NCBI RefSeq assembly: GCF_001632775.1
Contig: NZ_CP015249.1
Location: 1,902,686 to 1,966,685, forward strand
Origin: Dokdonella koreensis DS-123
GTDB lineage: Bacteria; Pseudomonadota; Gammaproteobacteria; Xanthomonadales; Rhodanobacteraceae
Direction: 5' to 3'
DNA: 64,000 nt
Shown here: positions 45,967 through 56,213 of the stretch, one piece after another
Layout: every line of letters begins with the position of its first letter
Position numbering within the stretch: position 1 is the first letter of the stretch
The notes under the pieces: model-generated
What the model saw: the letters and a program-made list of their open reading frames with translations, nothing else
What the model was told of the DNA's origin: nothing
Databases searched by the model: none
Made by a program: the position numbers and the translations under genes

Positions 45967-48900
45967 TCATGGCGAGGCGTTCGGCGGTCCCACGTCGATG
46001 CGCGCCGGCTCGCCGCGGCCGATGCCGCGGACCTGCGGCCGGTACATGTCCTCGACCAGCGGCGGCGGCACCAGGAAGGAACCCGGCGAAACCGCGCGCA
46101 CCAGGTAGAACACCTGGGCGGTCTGGCCCTGGTCCAGGCTCAGCGCGGCGACATAGCGGTCGTCGCGGAATTCCTCGTGGCGCACCTCGGCGGCGGAGGC
46201 GCGATCGCTCAGCGTGATGCCGTCCACCACGACGTCGGCCCACTGCTTGGCGTCGGTCAGGTTGAAGTTCTCGATCTCCAGGCCACCGGGCAGCAGGTCC
46301 ACCAGCAGCGCGTCGTGGATCGCCTCGCGCGCCTCCAGGCGCAGGCCCACGATCAGCGCGTCGCCTTCCTTCAGCGGGGCCGGCTCCCAGGGCTTGCCGT
46401 CCAGCGTGTAGTAGCGGCGGCGGATCCACACGTGCGTGTCGTCGTTCGGCGGTGCGGTCCTCGGCACCCCGGCGATGTCGGTGCTGAGGTAGACCGGCAG
46501 GTCGCCCTGGGGCGCCAGGCGCACGCCGGCGCGCAGGTCGGCCGCGGTGAATTCGCGGCTCCACAACTGGGCCGGCTCCACCGGCGTCGCCGCGTCGCCG
46601 ATCGTCAGCGTGCCCGATACGGCATTGCCGTTGTCGGCGATCAGCGTGCGTCCGAGGCGCGCGATCGCGATCTGCTCCTGCGTGCTGAGGTAGGTCCAGC
46701 GCGATTTCGTGGGGCCGGTTTCCGAGCGGACGCCGCGTGCCAGGTCGAACACGCGCCCCTCGTACTCGGGCTTGCCGAGGCCGAAGCGGCGGACCAGCGA
46801 GATCATCAGCGCCGTGTCGCGCAGGTCCGAGCCGTAGTCGCCGAGCCAGGACGGCCGATCGACGGTCTTGGCGAAGGCCTCGGCGATAGCCTGCTCGGCA
46901 CGCGGCGCATCGCCCATCAGCTTCAGCGCGATGCCGAGGTGGACCAGCGGCAAGGCCGTCAGCGACTTGCCGCGATCGTTGTCGTACAGCGCACGCAGGG
47001 TACCGAGCGGGGCGCGGTTGACGCGCGCCAGCACGTAGGCCGACCAGGCCTGGTCGGCGAAGCGCAGGTGGTCGCTGTGGTCGTAGCCGTAGTACGGGTG
47101 TCCGCCCGAGAGCAGGTCGTCGTTGAGGCGCTGCAGGGCCTTTTGCAGTGTCGCCTCCGGCACCAGGAATCCTTCCTCGCGTGCGTCGAGCATGAACTCG
47201 GTGATGTACGGCGTCAGGAACTCGTTGACGTAGCCGTCGCCGCCCCACATGCCGAAATGGCCGGAGCCGACCTGCATCGACGCCAGGCGCCCCAGCGCGC
47301 CTTCGACGCGGGCACGCCGGCTGTCGGCCGCCAGGCCTTCCACGCCGAGCTTGTCGGCCGTCGCGGTGTCCAGCAGCAGGGCGCCGTAGCCCTTGCTGGT
47401 GGTCTGCTCCGCGCAGCCGTACGGGTAGGCCAGCAGGCCCTTGAGCGCGGCGGAGAACGGCAGCGGCGGCAGGCTGGTCAGCGTCAGCCGCGCGGTCACC
47501 GAATCGGCCAGCAGGCCGTCGAGGTCGGCCGCGCCGAGGGTGACCGGTGCGAACTGCTCGAGCACGGTCGGCTGCGAGCGCAGCACCGACGGCCAGGCCG
47601 GCCGCACCGCCAGCTCGAAGTGGCGGCGGAGGTCGATGTCGGTGCCGGAGCGGGCCGCCACCGTGATGGTGCCGACGCCGTAGCCTTCCTGTGCCGTCAG
47701 CGGGAAATTCAGCGTGGTCTTGGCGCCGTCGGCCAGCGTGACGGTGCGCTTGCCGTCGGCCAGCGCCAGCGGCTTGCCGGCCTCGGCCTCGATCGCGAAC
47801 ACCCGTTCGGACCCCGAGAAGTTCTGCAGGTCCAGCGTCAGCTGCGAGCGGTCGCCCGGCGCCAGCACGCGTGGCGTCGACACTTCCGCCACCAGCGGCG
47901 CGCGCACGATGGTCTCGGTGTCGCTGCTGCCGTAGCTGTCGTCGGTGAAGGCGACGGCGACCACGCGCAGCGTGCCGTTGAAGTCGGGGACGTCGAGGTT
48001 GACCCGGGCCTCGCCCTTGGCGTCCAGCGCGACGGCGCCGGAGAACAGGTCCACCGTCAGCACCTTGGCGGTGGGCCGGCGCGCCTGCGGCAGCGCGTCC
48101 AGTGCCATGTCGCCGCCGTAGCGCAGCCGGGCGATGCCGCCTTCGAAGCTCTCGATGACGCGCCCGTAGAGGTCGTAGGCGTCGATGCCGAGCCGGCGTT
48201 GGGCGAAGAACCAGCCGTTGGGGTCGGGCCGGGGGAACCGCGTGATGTTGAGGATGCCGACGTCCACCGCCGAGACCGTCACCGACGCGCGGCGGCCGGC
48301 GAGCGCCGGCGCCTTGACGGTCACCGGCAGCGTGGTCTCCGGCTTCATCAGCGGCGGCACCTCCAGCTGCACGTCGACCTTGCGGCCGGCACGGTCGATC
48401 GGCACGAAGGCCTCGCCCACCGCGCGGGCAGGCGTCACCTTCTCGGTCGCCGAGCCGCCGCGGAACACCAGCGCGGTGATGTAGACGTCGTGGCGCTCCC
48501 AGGCCTCGGTCACCGGGATCTCGATCGTCGCGTTCTTACGCACGTCGATCGGCTGGGCGTGCAGCAGGGTGTCGGACTCGACCAGCAGCAGGCCTTCGCC
48601 CGGGTGCGGCGGCGTGATCGTCACCTTCAGCGTGTCGCCGGCGCGGTAGCGCTCCTTGTCCAGCGCCAGCTTGATCTTGTCCGGACGTGCCTCCTGGCCG
48701 CGGTTGTCGTCACCCCAGCTCCAGCCGGCGTAGAACGGGTAGCGCATCGTCAGCCCGGTGTCCGGGTCGTACAGCTCCACGCGGTAGTTGCCCCATTCCA
48801 CCGGCACGTCCAGGCGCGTCGCCTTGCCGGCCTCGAGCGGCAGGTCGCGCGTCTCGGCGTTCTCCTGCCGTTCGGTGTAGTTGAAGCGCCAGCCGCCCTG

Positions 48901-50922
48901 GCTGTCGTAGACCCAGTGGTAGTCGCGGCGCTCGCGCACCAGGGTCAGCTTCAGCGGCGAACCGCCGAGCAGTTCGCCCGCGGCGTTGCTGCGGATCACC
49001 TCGAAGCCGGCGCGCGCATTGGAGCTGGCGCCGTCCTTGGGATCGAACAGCGGCCGCACGCCGACCAGCGCCTCGGCCGGCCAGAGCGTGCGCTTGAGCG
49101 TGCGCGTGACGGTGCGGCCGCCGGTCTCGTAGACGCTGCCGGCTACGATCGCCGCGATCGGCGTGGCTGGCTTGGCTTCCTCGCTGACCGTGATCGATTC
49201 GGCGTGGTGGCCCTTTTCGTCGAGCTCGACCTCGATGATGTCCTTGGCTTCCTTCGGCAGGTCGACGGTCGGATCGCCGAAGAAGTAGTCCTTGCGCGTC
49301 TCGACCGGGTGCGGGTCGGCCGTCACCGTCAGGCGTGCGGTGAAGCGGTTGCCGGCGGCCGGCGCGCCGTACAGATAGTCGGCCTGGACCTCCAGCGCCA
49401 GCGCCTCGCCGGGCTTGAGCCGGTCCTGCGAGGTGGCCAGGTCGAGCTTGAGCCGTTCCGGCAGGAACTCCTCGATGCGGAAGGCGATGCCCTGGCTGGC
49501 TTCCTTGGCGGCCGGGTCGAGCCGGAACTCGACCTGCCAGCGCCCGGTCGGGGCGTCGGCGGGGATCTCGCGCGACCAGTCGAAGTAGTTGAGCTCGCCC
49601 GGTTCGAGCTTGGCCTGCGCGAACACGCGGCCGTCGGGCTGCTTGAGCGTCAGGAACAGCGGCTGCGCTGCGATCGGCTTGCCGTCGTAGTCGCGCAGCA
49701 GGGCGGAAAGGCGCACCGTCTCGCCGGGCCGGTACAGGTCGCGCCCGGACCAGGCGAACACGTCGAAGCGCTCCTGCCGGCGGCCGCTGACCGCGAAATC
49801 GGAGAGATCCAGTGCCGGCTGGTTGAACGGCAGCAGCGAGATGTCGCGGCCGGCGCGCGCGGTCAGCACGTGCGCCGCGTTCAGGGTGTAGGCCAGCAGT
49901 GCGTTGCCGTTGCCGTCGGTGGTGCCGCTGGCGACGGTCTCGCCCTTGGCATCGATCACCGCGACCTCCACGCCGCCGGTGGCACCGCCGGTCTTCAGCG
50001 ACGCGGCATGGACGAACAGCGTGTCGGCGTAGGCGCGCGTGTGCAGGCCGATGTCGCTGACGAAGAAGAAGCTCGTCTCGTACTCCTCGCCGAAGCTGCC
50101 GGCGCGCTTCATCACGGCGAAGTAGAGGCCCGGCTGGGCCAGCTCGGCGATGTTCTGGATCGGCAGGTACGACAGCGTGCGCTCGTTCTGCCGGCCGCCG
50201 AGCGCGAAGCGGTTGGCGTAGACCGACTCGGCGATCCGTGCCACCGGCTTGCCCTTCTGGCCGTACCAGCCGTAGCGCGGGTCCAGCTCCCAGGCCGAGC
50301 GCCGGGCGTTGCGCTGGTAGGCGGCGAAGAAGTTCGGTATCTCCTTGTCGGCGACGCGCAGGAACTCGACGTCGACCTCGGCCACGTTGACCGAGACCAC
50401 CGGCAGGCCGCGCGTCTCGCGGGCGGGCAGCACACTGCCCTGCGAGGCGAAGCCCACCGCCGGCTCCAGCGGCCCGGTGTAGACCGACTTCTCGGTCGGC
50501 TGGCCGAGCGTGCTGCCGTCGGCGGCACCGAGGTCCGGCTTGATGCGCACGCTGTAGTGGGCGTCGGCCTGGACGAACGGAAAGCGCAGCGTCTTGCCGT
50601 CCTCGTCGAGCGCCCAGCTGCCGGTGATCGTCTCGCCCTTGGCGCCGGTCACCTCGATCAGGCTGTCGAAGGCCTGCGATCCGGTCAGCGGCCGCGTGAA
50701 CTCCAGCGTGAGCGCCAGCTGTCCCTGGTAGGGCTCGGCGCGTGCCGAGGCGACCGCGAAGCTCTCGGCTGCGGTGGCCGGCTCGGCGGCGACCGGCTTG
50801 CGGTCTTGCACCTCCGGAACGCCTTGCGGCGGCTTGCTGCAGGCGGCCAGCACGGCCAGCAGCGACGACAGCACAACGATCACGCAACGGCGCAGCGGCG
50901 AAACCGGCAGCCAGGCTCTCAT
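45967..50922 (-). CDS. Bacterial alpha-2-macroglobulin, large lipoprotein (YfhM type)
   Basis: A periplasmic broad-range protease trap. It has 1651 residues. The lipobox is LLAVLAAC with Cys28. Then come MG domains, with a CxEQ thioester at Cys1170-Ala-Glu-Gln1173 (YPYGCAEQTTSKGYGALLLD) in the helical thioester domain and a C-terminal receptor-like domain. The intact thioester marks the YfhM type, not the thioester-less YfaS type. The start at 50922 has GGGAGGG 8 bases upstream. It is partnered with PBP1C, which may repair the wall when a protease gets in. Confidence 0.95.
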   Translation of the reverse strand: MRAWLPVSPLRRCVIVVLSSLLAVLAACSKPPQGVPEVQDRKPVAAEPATAAESFAVASARAEPYQGQLALTLEFTRPLTGSQAFDSLIEVTGAKGETITGSWALDEDGKTLRFPFVQADAHYSVRIKPDLGAADGSTLGQPTEKSVYTGPLEPAVGFASQGSVLPARETRGLPVVSVNVAEVDVEFLRVADKEIPNFFAAYQRNARRSAWELDPRYGWYGQKGKPVARIAESVYANRFALGGRQNERTLSYLPIQNIAELAQPGLYFAVMKRAGSFGEEYETSFFFVSDIGLHTRAYADTLFVHAASLKTGGATGGVEVAVIDAKGETVASGTTDGNGNALLAYTLNAAHVLTARAGRDISLLPFNQPALDLSDFAVSGRRQERFDVFAWSGRDLYRPGETVRLSALLRDYDGKPIAAQPLFLTLKQPDGRVFAQAKLEPGELNYFDWSREIPADAPTGRWQVEFRLDPAAKEASQGIAFRIEEFLPERLKLDLATSQDRLKPGEALALEVQADYLYGAPAAGNRFTARLTVTADPHPVETRKDYFFGDPTVDLPKEAKDIIEVELDEKGHHAESITVSEEAKPATPIAAIVAGSVYETGGRTVTRTLKRTLWPAEALVGVRPLFDPKDGASSNARAGFEVIRSNAAGELLGGSPLKLTLVRERRDYHWVYDSQGGWRFNYTERQENAETRDLPLEAGKATRLDVPVEWGNYRVELYDPDTGLTMRYPFYAGWSWGDDNRGQEARPDKIKLALDKERYRAGDTLKVTITPPHPGEGLLLVESDTLLHAQPIDVRKNATIEIPVTEAWERHDVYITALVFRGGSATEKVTPARAVGEAFVPIDRAGRKVDVQLEVPPLMKPETTLPVTVKAPALAGRRASVTVSAVDVGILNITRFPRPDPNGWFFAQRRLGIDAYDLYGRVIESFEGGIARLRYGGDMALDALPQARRPTAKVLTVDLFSGAVALDAKGEARVNLDVPDFNGTLRVVAVAFTDDSYGSSDTETIVRAPLVAEVSTPRVLAPGDRSQLTLDLQNFSGSERVFAIEAEAGKPLALADGKRTVTLADGAKTTLNFPLTAQEGYGVGTITVAARSGTDIDLRRHFELAVRPAWPSVLRSQPTVLEQFAPVTLGAADLDGLLADSVTARLTLTSLPPLPFSAALKGLLAYPYGCAEQTTSKGYGALLLDTATADKLGVEGLAADSRRARVEGALGRLASMQVGSGHFGMWGGDGYVNEFLTPYITEFMLDAREEGFLVPEATLQKALQRLNDDLLSGGHPYYGYDHSDHLRFADQAWSAYVLARVNRAPLGTLRALYDNDRGKSLTALPLVHLGIALKLMGDAPRAEQAIAEAFAKTVDRPSWLGDYGSDLRDTALMISLVRRFGLGKPEYEGRVFDLARGVRSETGPTKSRWTYLSTQEQIAIARLGRTLIADNGNAVSGTLTIGDAATPVEPAQLWSREFTAADLRAGVRLAPQGDLPVYLSTDIAGVPRTAPPNDDTHVWIRRRYYTLDGKPWEPAPLKEGDALIVGLRLEAREAIHDALLVDLLPGGLEIENFNLTDAKQWADVVVDGITLSDRASAAEVRHEEFRDDRYVAALSLDQGQTAQVFYLVRAVSPGSFLVPPPLVEDMYRPQVRGIGRGEPARIDVGPPNASP

Positions 50923-51042
50923 CCGTAGACCCTCCCAGAACAGTGGGCGCGAGTATAGCGAGGCGTTGTGGCGGACTCCGGGCACTGCGTGGCGGTCCGC
51001 GGCCGGCGTGGAGCCGGCCGCGGCGGAGCGGTTCGCCGGCCG

Positions 51043-51318
51043 TCAGGCCAGGTGTTCGTCGAGGTAGCGCACGATCTCGCGCTCGATCAGCGGCTTCATC
51101 GCGCCCATCAGCAGGCCGAGCTCGGCCGTCACGCGAACCTCATGGTCCGATACCGCGATGCGGCCGCGCACGCCGCTGCGTTCGAACGCGAGCGTATCGC
51201 CGTCCCAGCGATGGCAGACGCCGAACTGGCCGCCGAGCGAACAGGCCAGGCGATCGACCGCGGCCTGCACGTCCTGGCGGCTGCGCTGATGCGGTCGGAC
51301 GATGTCGATGCGGCTCAT
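51043..51318 (-). CDS. Polyhydroxyalkanoic acid system family protein (PHA granule region)
   Basis: A small protein of 91 residues often found beside PHA synthase or phasin genes; exact function unknown. Pattern seen: SRIDIVRPHQRSRQDVQAAVDRLACSLGGQFGVCHRWDGDTLAFERSGVRGRIAV and a C-terminal LMGAMKPLIEREIVRYLDEHLA. The start at 51318 gives the usual SRI opening. It lies just upstream of the alpha-2-macroglobulin gene on the same strand, and 8 kb from the phasin gene. Confidence 0.85.
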   Translation of the reverse strand: MSRIDIVRPHQRSRQDVQAAVDRLACSLGGQFGVCHRWDGDTLAFERSGVRGRIAVSDHEVRVTAELGLLMGAMKPLIEREIVRYLDEHLA

Positions 51319-51395
51319 GCCGAGGCTCCTGGAACGAGGGATGCGGGCCGGCATGCTGTGCTAAATTTCGCGCCAATGACAAGCCTGGATGGCCG

Positions 51396-52202
51396 ATGCG
51401 CCTGAGTTTCCCGAACGGCGAGCACCGCGACGTCGTCGTCACCGCCGGCGCCGTCACGCTCGGAAGTGCGCAAGGCAATACGATCGTGATCGCGGCTGAC
51501 GGCGTCCTGGCCTGGCATGCCCGCGTCACTGCCGATGCCCGCGGCCTGGTGCTCGACGTGCTCGACGGCGCTGCGCGCACTCACGTCAACGCCCGCCCGG
51601 TGCGCGAGAAGGCCCTGCTGCGGCTGGGCGACACCGTCTGTCTCGACCGCGTCGCGTTCCTGGTCAAGCCCGATCGCGATACCGACGTCGACGCCGATCT
51701 GACGGCCCTCGACGATGCGGATGCGTCCGGTCCGGTGGCGCGTGTCGCGCTGCGTGGGATCTCCGGCTCGTGGTTCGGCAAGTCGATCGCGATCAACCCG
51801 CGGCTGGTGATCGGCTCGGCGCCCGGCAACGACCTGGTCATCGACGAGGCCGGCGTCGAGCCGCTGCACGCGACGATCCTGCTGAGCGGCCAGCGCATCG
51901 TGCTGCGCAGCCAGGAGCCGGCCGGTGCACAGGTGAACGGCGTGCCGGTCGCCGCCGCGGTGCTGCAGTCGGGCGACCAGGTCGTCTTCGGCCGCAACCG
52001 GTTCCTGGTCGAGGCGCCCGGCCTGCCGGCGGTCGACCAGCTCAGCCGCACGCCGCTGGTGCCGCAGCCGGTGATCGACGGCAGCCGCCTGGATGCGTCC
52101 GACGGCGACACGGAAGCCACGCGCAGCGGCCTGTGGTGGCTGATCGGCGGCGGCGCGCTGATCGGCCTGGCGCTGGCCTTGCTACTGCTGCTGGGCACCT
52201 GA
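51396..52202 (+). CDS. Membrane-anchored protein with two degenerate FHA domains
   Basis: A 268-residue protein of unknown role. Two FHA-like beta domains are seen (about 1-90 and 112-205). Each has the G-S-x-x-GN-x-(I/L)-V-I core, but Ser replaces the phosphothreonine-binding Arg after the first Gly (TLGSAQGNTIVI and VIGSAPGNDLVI). The usual Ser-x-x-His is WHARV and LHATI, without the Ser. A C-terminal membrane helix ([21 protein letters not shown]) follows an acidic linker. Phosphopeptide binding is therefore doubtful. It overlaps convergent msrQ by 21 bases. Confidence 0.85.
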   Translation: MRLSFPNGEHRDVVVTAGAVTLGSAQGNTIVIAADGVLAWHARVTADARGLVLDVLDGAARTHVNARPVREKALLRLGDTVCLDRVAFLVKPDRDTDVDADLTALDDADASGPVARVALRGISGSWFGKSIAINPRLVIGSAPGNDLVIDEAGVEPLHATILLSGQRIVLRSQEPAGAQVNGVPVAAAVLQSGDQVVFGRNRFLVEAPGLPAVDQLSRTPLVPQPVIDGSRLDASDGDTEATRSGLWWLIGGGALIGLALALLLLLGT

Positions 52203-52816
52203 GCCGCGCACTCCGGCCTGGCGCAGCCAGCCAGGCACGCGCGCGGCCAGCAGCACGGCCAGGACGGCGGCATAGATGACCGGCTCGCGCACCGCGATCG
52301 TCTCGCCGTACTTGACCTGCCAGAGGAAGTGCAGCACCGCCAGCACCGCCAGTGGATAGACCAGCCGGTGCAGCTGCTGCCAGTGCCGGCCGAGCCGCCG
52401 CATCATCGCGCGGGTCGAGGTGGCCGCCAGCGGGATCATCAGCAGCCAGGCCAGGAAGCCCACGGTGATGAACGGCCGCTTGGCGATCTCGGCGAGGATC
52501 TGCGACCAGAAGCCGCCCAGGTCGATCACCAGGTAGATCGCCAGGTGCACGCTGGCGTAGAAGAATGCGAACAGGCCGAGCATGCGGCGATAGCGGATCA
52601 GCCCGTGCCAGCCGGTGAGGCGTCGCAGCGGCGCGGCGGCGAGCGTCGCCAGCAGCAGCCGCAGCGCCCACAGCCCGGTTTCATGCTCCAGCCGCGCGAC
52701 CGGGTCCGGGCCCAGTCCGCCCTGGACGGCCAGCCAGGTGATCCACGCCAGCGGCAGCAGGCAGGCGGCGAAGACGAACGGTTTGCTGAGGGCGATCCGG
52801 TCCAGGCGGCGCGGCA

Positions 52817-52817
<1 letters not shown>
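52182..52817 (-). CDS. msrQ: Heme-binding membrane subunit of methionine sulfoxide reductase (MsrQ/YedZ)
   Basis: Passes electrons from the quinone pool to MsrP. It has 211 residues and about six membrane helices with heme-ligand histidines in the first and later helices (FYASVHLAIYL, HWQQLHRLVYPLAVLAVLHFLW). The ATG shares a base with the msrP stop (TGATG), so the pair is coupled. Confidence 0.94.
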
Positions 52818-53806
<989 letters not shown>

Positions 53807-53841
53807 CGGCAGGCCTGCGGAGCGACAGAAAACCGCCACGA

Positions 53842-53857
53842 CGATACCGGAGTATCG
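53842..53857 (-). promoter_or_regulatory. Inverted repeat in the msrP-serC gap, possible operator
   Basis: CGATAC-CGGA-GTATCG, a perfect 6-bp inverted repeat with 4-base spacer, lies 36 bases upstream of the msrP ATG in the 180-base divergent gap. It could be a regulator site for msrPQ. No known consensus is recognised. Confidence 0.25.
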
Positions 53858-53986
53858 CGGTGCGGAAAATGAACGGCACCGGCCGATCCGGTTTCCGTTG
53901 CAACCGTCGCTGCCGGCTTGCCGCGCCGCAGCAACGCAGACTACTCTTGCTCGTTCCCTGACCGTCCTGTGCGCCGGAGTGGCCCC

Positions 53987-55069
53987 GTGAGTCGATGCTT
54001 CAATTTCAGCGCCGGTCCGGCCGCCTTGCCGGAGGCGGTGTTGCGCCAGGCGCAGGCCGAGCTGCTCGAATGGAACGGCGTCGGCGCCTCGGTGATGGAG
54101 ATCAGCCATCGCGGCAAGGACTTCATGGCGCTGGCCGCCACGGCCGAGCAGGACCTGCGCGACCTGCTGGCGATCCCGGACGGCTACAAGGTGCTGTTCC
54201 TGCAGGGCGGGGCGACCCAGCATTTCGCGCAGATCCCGATGAACATCGCGCGCCGCGACCAGGTCGCCGACTACGTGCTGACCGGTGCCTGGAGCGAGAA
54301 GGCGGCGCGCGAGGCGTCTCCCTACGTCACCGTCCGCGTCGCCGCGAGCGCGCAGGACGGCGGCTACACCGGCCTGCCGGCGGCCGGGCGGTGGCGGCTC
54401 GATCCGTCGGCGGCCTACGTCCACCTCGTCAGCAACGAGACGATCCACGGCGTGCAGTTCGACCCACTGCCCGACACCGGCGACGTGCCGCTGGTGGCCG
54501 ACATGTCCTCGGACATCCTGTCGCGGCCGATCGACGTCGCCCGCTACGGGCTGATCTACGCCGGCGCGCAGAAGAACATCGGCGCCTCCGGCCTGGTCGT
54601 CCTGATCGTCCGTGACGACCTGCTGGCGCGCAGCCCGGCCGACATCGCCCGGATCTTCAGCTATGCCGAGCACGCCGCGCAGGGCTCGTTGCTCAATACG
54701 CCCAACACCTTCGGCTGGTACCTGGCGGGCCTGGTGTTCAAGTGGCTCAAGGCGCAGGGCGGCGTCGCCGCGATGGCCGCGCGCAACCGCGAGAAGGCGG
54801 CCTTGCTGTACGACGCGATCGACGCCTCCGGCTTCTACCGCAATACGGTCGATCCGGCGGCACGCTCGCTGATGAACGTGCCGTTCACGCTGCCGCGCGC
54901 CGACCTCGATGCGGCCTTCCTGCGCGAGTCGCACGCGGCGGGCCTGCTCGCCCTCAAGGGGCACAAGCTGGTCGGCGGCATGCGCGCCTCGCTCTACAAC
55001 GCCGTGCCGCTCGAAGCGGTGCAGGCCCTGGTCGGCTTCATGCGCGATTTCGCCAGCCGCCACGGTTGA
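53987..55069 (+). CDS. serC: Phosphoserine aminotransferase
   Basis: PLP enzyme for serine (and pyridoxine) synthesis. It has 360 residues opening [20 protein letters not shown]; the PLP lysine is Lys196 in [13 protein letters not shown], with [16 protein letters not shown] further on. The start is GTG at 53987, which gives the family N-terminus; upstream sequence does not fit. A weak promoter candidate is TTGCCG (53918) and TACTCT (53942) with an 18-base spacer. It is followed after 37 bases by pheA. Confidence 0.96.
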   Translation: MSRCFNFSAGPAALPEAVLRQAQAELLEWNGVGASVMEISHRGKDFMALAATAEQDLRDLLAIPDGYKVLFLQGGATQHFAQIPMNIARRDQVADYVLTGAWSEKAAREASPYVTVRVAASAQDGGYTGLPAAGRWRLDPSAAYVHLVSNETIHGVQFDPLPDTGDVPLVADMSSDILSRPIDVARYGLIYAGAQKNIGASGLVVLIVRDDLLARSPADIARIFSYAEHAAQGSLLNTPNTFGWYLAGLVFKWLKAQGGVAAMAARNREKAALLYDAIDASGFYRNTVDPAARSLMNVPFTLPRADLDAAFLRESHAAGLLALKGHKLVGGMRASLYNAVPLEAVQALVGFMRDFASRHG

Positions 55070-55106
55070 CGGCGCCTCCCTCCTTTCACGCCCACGCCTT
55101 CCGCCC

Positions 55107-56213
55107 ATGAGCACCGACGACACCCCGCAACCGCCCTTGAGCCTGCCCGAGGTGCGCGCGCGCATCGACGGCATCGACCGCAGCATCCAGGAGCTGATCG
55201 CCGAGCGCGCGCGCTTCGCCCATCAGGTCGGGCTGGCCAAGGGCCCGCTCGCCGCCGCGGTGGACTACTACCGGCCCGAGCGCGAGGCGCAGGTGCTGCG
55301 CATGGTGGTGGACCGCAACCAGGGACCGCTCAGTGACGAGGTCCTGGTGCACGTGTTCCGCGAGATCATGTCGGCCTGCCTGGCCCAGCAGGAGCCGCTG
55401 AAGATCGGCTTCCTCGGGCCGGAAGGCACCTTCAGCCAGCAGGCGGTGCTCAAGCACTTCGGCCGCTCCGCGCACGGCATGCCGATGGCCAGCATCGAGG
55501 AGGTGTTCCAGGAGGTCGAGAACGGCAATGCCGATTTCGGCGTCGTGCCGGTCGAGAACTCCGGCCAGGGCACGATCCAGGTCACGCTCGACATGTTCCT
55601 GACCTCCGGCCTCAGGATCTGCGGCGAGGTGGAGCTGCGCGTGCACCAGTTCCTGCTTTCGCGCAGCGGCCGCATCGAGGACATCGAGCGGATCTACTCG
55701 CACCCGCAGTCCTTCGCCCAGACGCAGGCCTGGCTGCGCGGCAACCTGCCCAAGGCCGAGAAGATCCCGGTGTCGAGCAATGCCGAGGGCGCGCGCCGCG
55801 CGCGCAATGCCGACGACGCGGCCGCGATCGCCGGCGAGTCGGCCGGCCACGTGTACGGCCTGCGCAAGGTCATCATGAGCCCGATCGAGGACAACAAGGA
55901 CAACACGACGCGGTTCCTGGTGCTCGGCCGGCAGCTGTTCCCGGCGTCGGGCCACGACCGCACCTCGGTGCTGGTGTTCATCAAGGACCAGCCCGGCGCG
56001 CTGTTCAACGTGCTCAGCCCGTTCGCGCGGCACGGCATCAGCATGAACCGCATCGAGTCGCGGCCCTCGCACCAGGCCAAGTGGGAGTACGCGTTCTTCA
56101 TCGACCTGGCCGGCCACGTCGAGGACGCGCCGATGCAGCGCGCCCTGGCCGAGCTCGACGCGTACGCGGCGCAGATCAAGGTGCTCGGCTCCTATCCGGT
56201 CGCCGTGCCGTGA
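55107..56213 (+). CDS. pheA: Bifunctional chorismate mutase / prephenate dehydratase
   Basis: Converts chorismate to phenylpyruvate, the branch to phenylalanine. It has 368 residues. The AroQ-type mutase domain is residues 1-90 ([23 protein letters not shown]). Prephenate dehydratase follows (about 96-275: [38 protein letters not shown]), then a C-terminal ACT domain (about 285-360: [22 protein letters not shown]), which senses phenylalanine. Its stop overlaps the hisC start as GTGA. Confidence 0.97.
   Translation: MSTDDTPQPPLSLPEVRARIDGIDRSIQELIAERARFAHQVGLAKGPLAAAVDYYRPEREAQVLRMVVDRNQGPLSDEVLVHVFREIMSACLAQQEPLKIGFLGPEGTFSQQAVLKHFGRSAHGMPMASIEEVFQEVENGNADFGVVPVENSGQGTIQVTLDMFLTSGLRICGEVELRVHQFLLSRSGRIEDIERIYSHPQSFAQTQAWLRGNLPKAEKIPVSSNAEGARRARNADDAAAIAGESAGHVYGLRKVIMSPIEDNKDNTTRFLVLGRQLFPASGHDRTSVLVFIKDQPGALFNVLSPFARHGISMNRIESRPSHQAKWEYAFFIDLAGHVEDAPMQRALAELDAYAAQIKVLGSYPVAVP

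Noticed and set aside
45442-50928. Open frame of 1828 codons on the plus strand opposite the alpha-2-macroglobulin gene
   Set aside because: It is the antisense shadow of a long G+C-rich gene. The product is Arg/Gln/His/Ala-rich without domains, and the minus strand encodes a complete, recognisable protein.
50923-50985. Upstream ATG for the alpha-2-macroglobulin gene
   Set aside because: It would put 21 residues before the lipoprotein signal and lacks the GGGAGGG that precedes the ATG at 50922.
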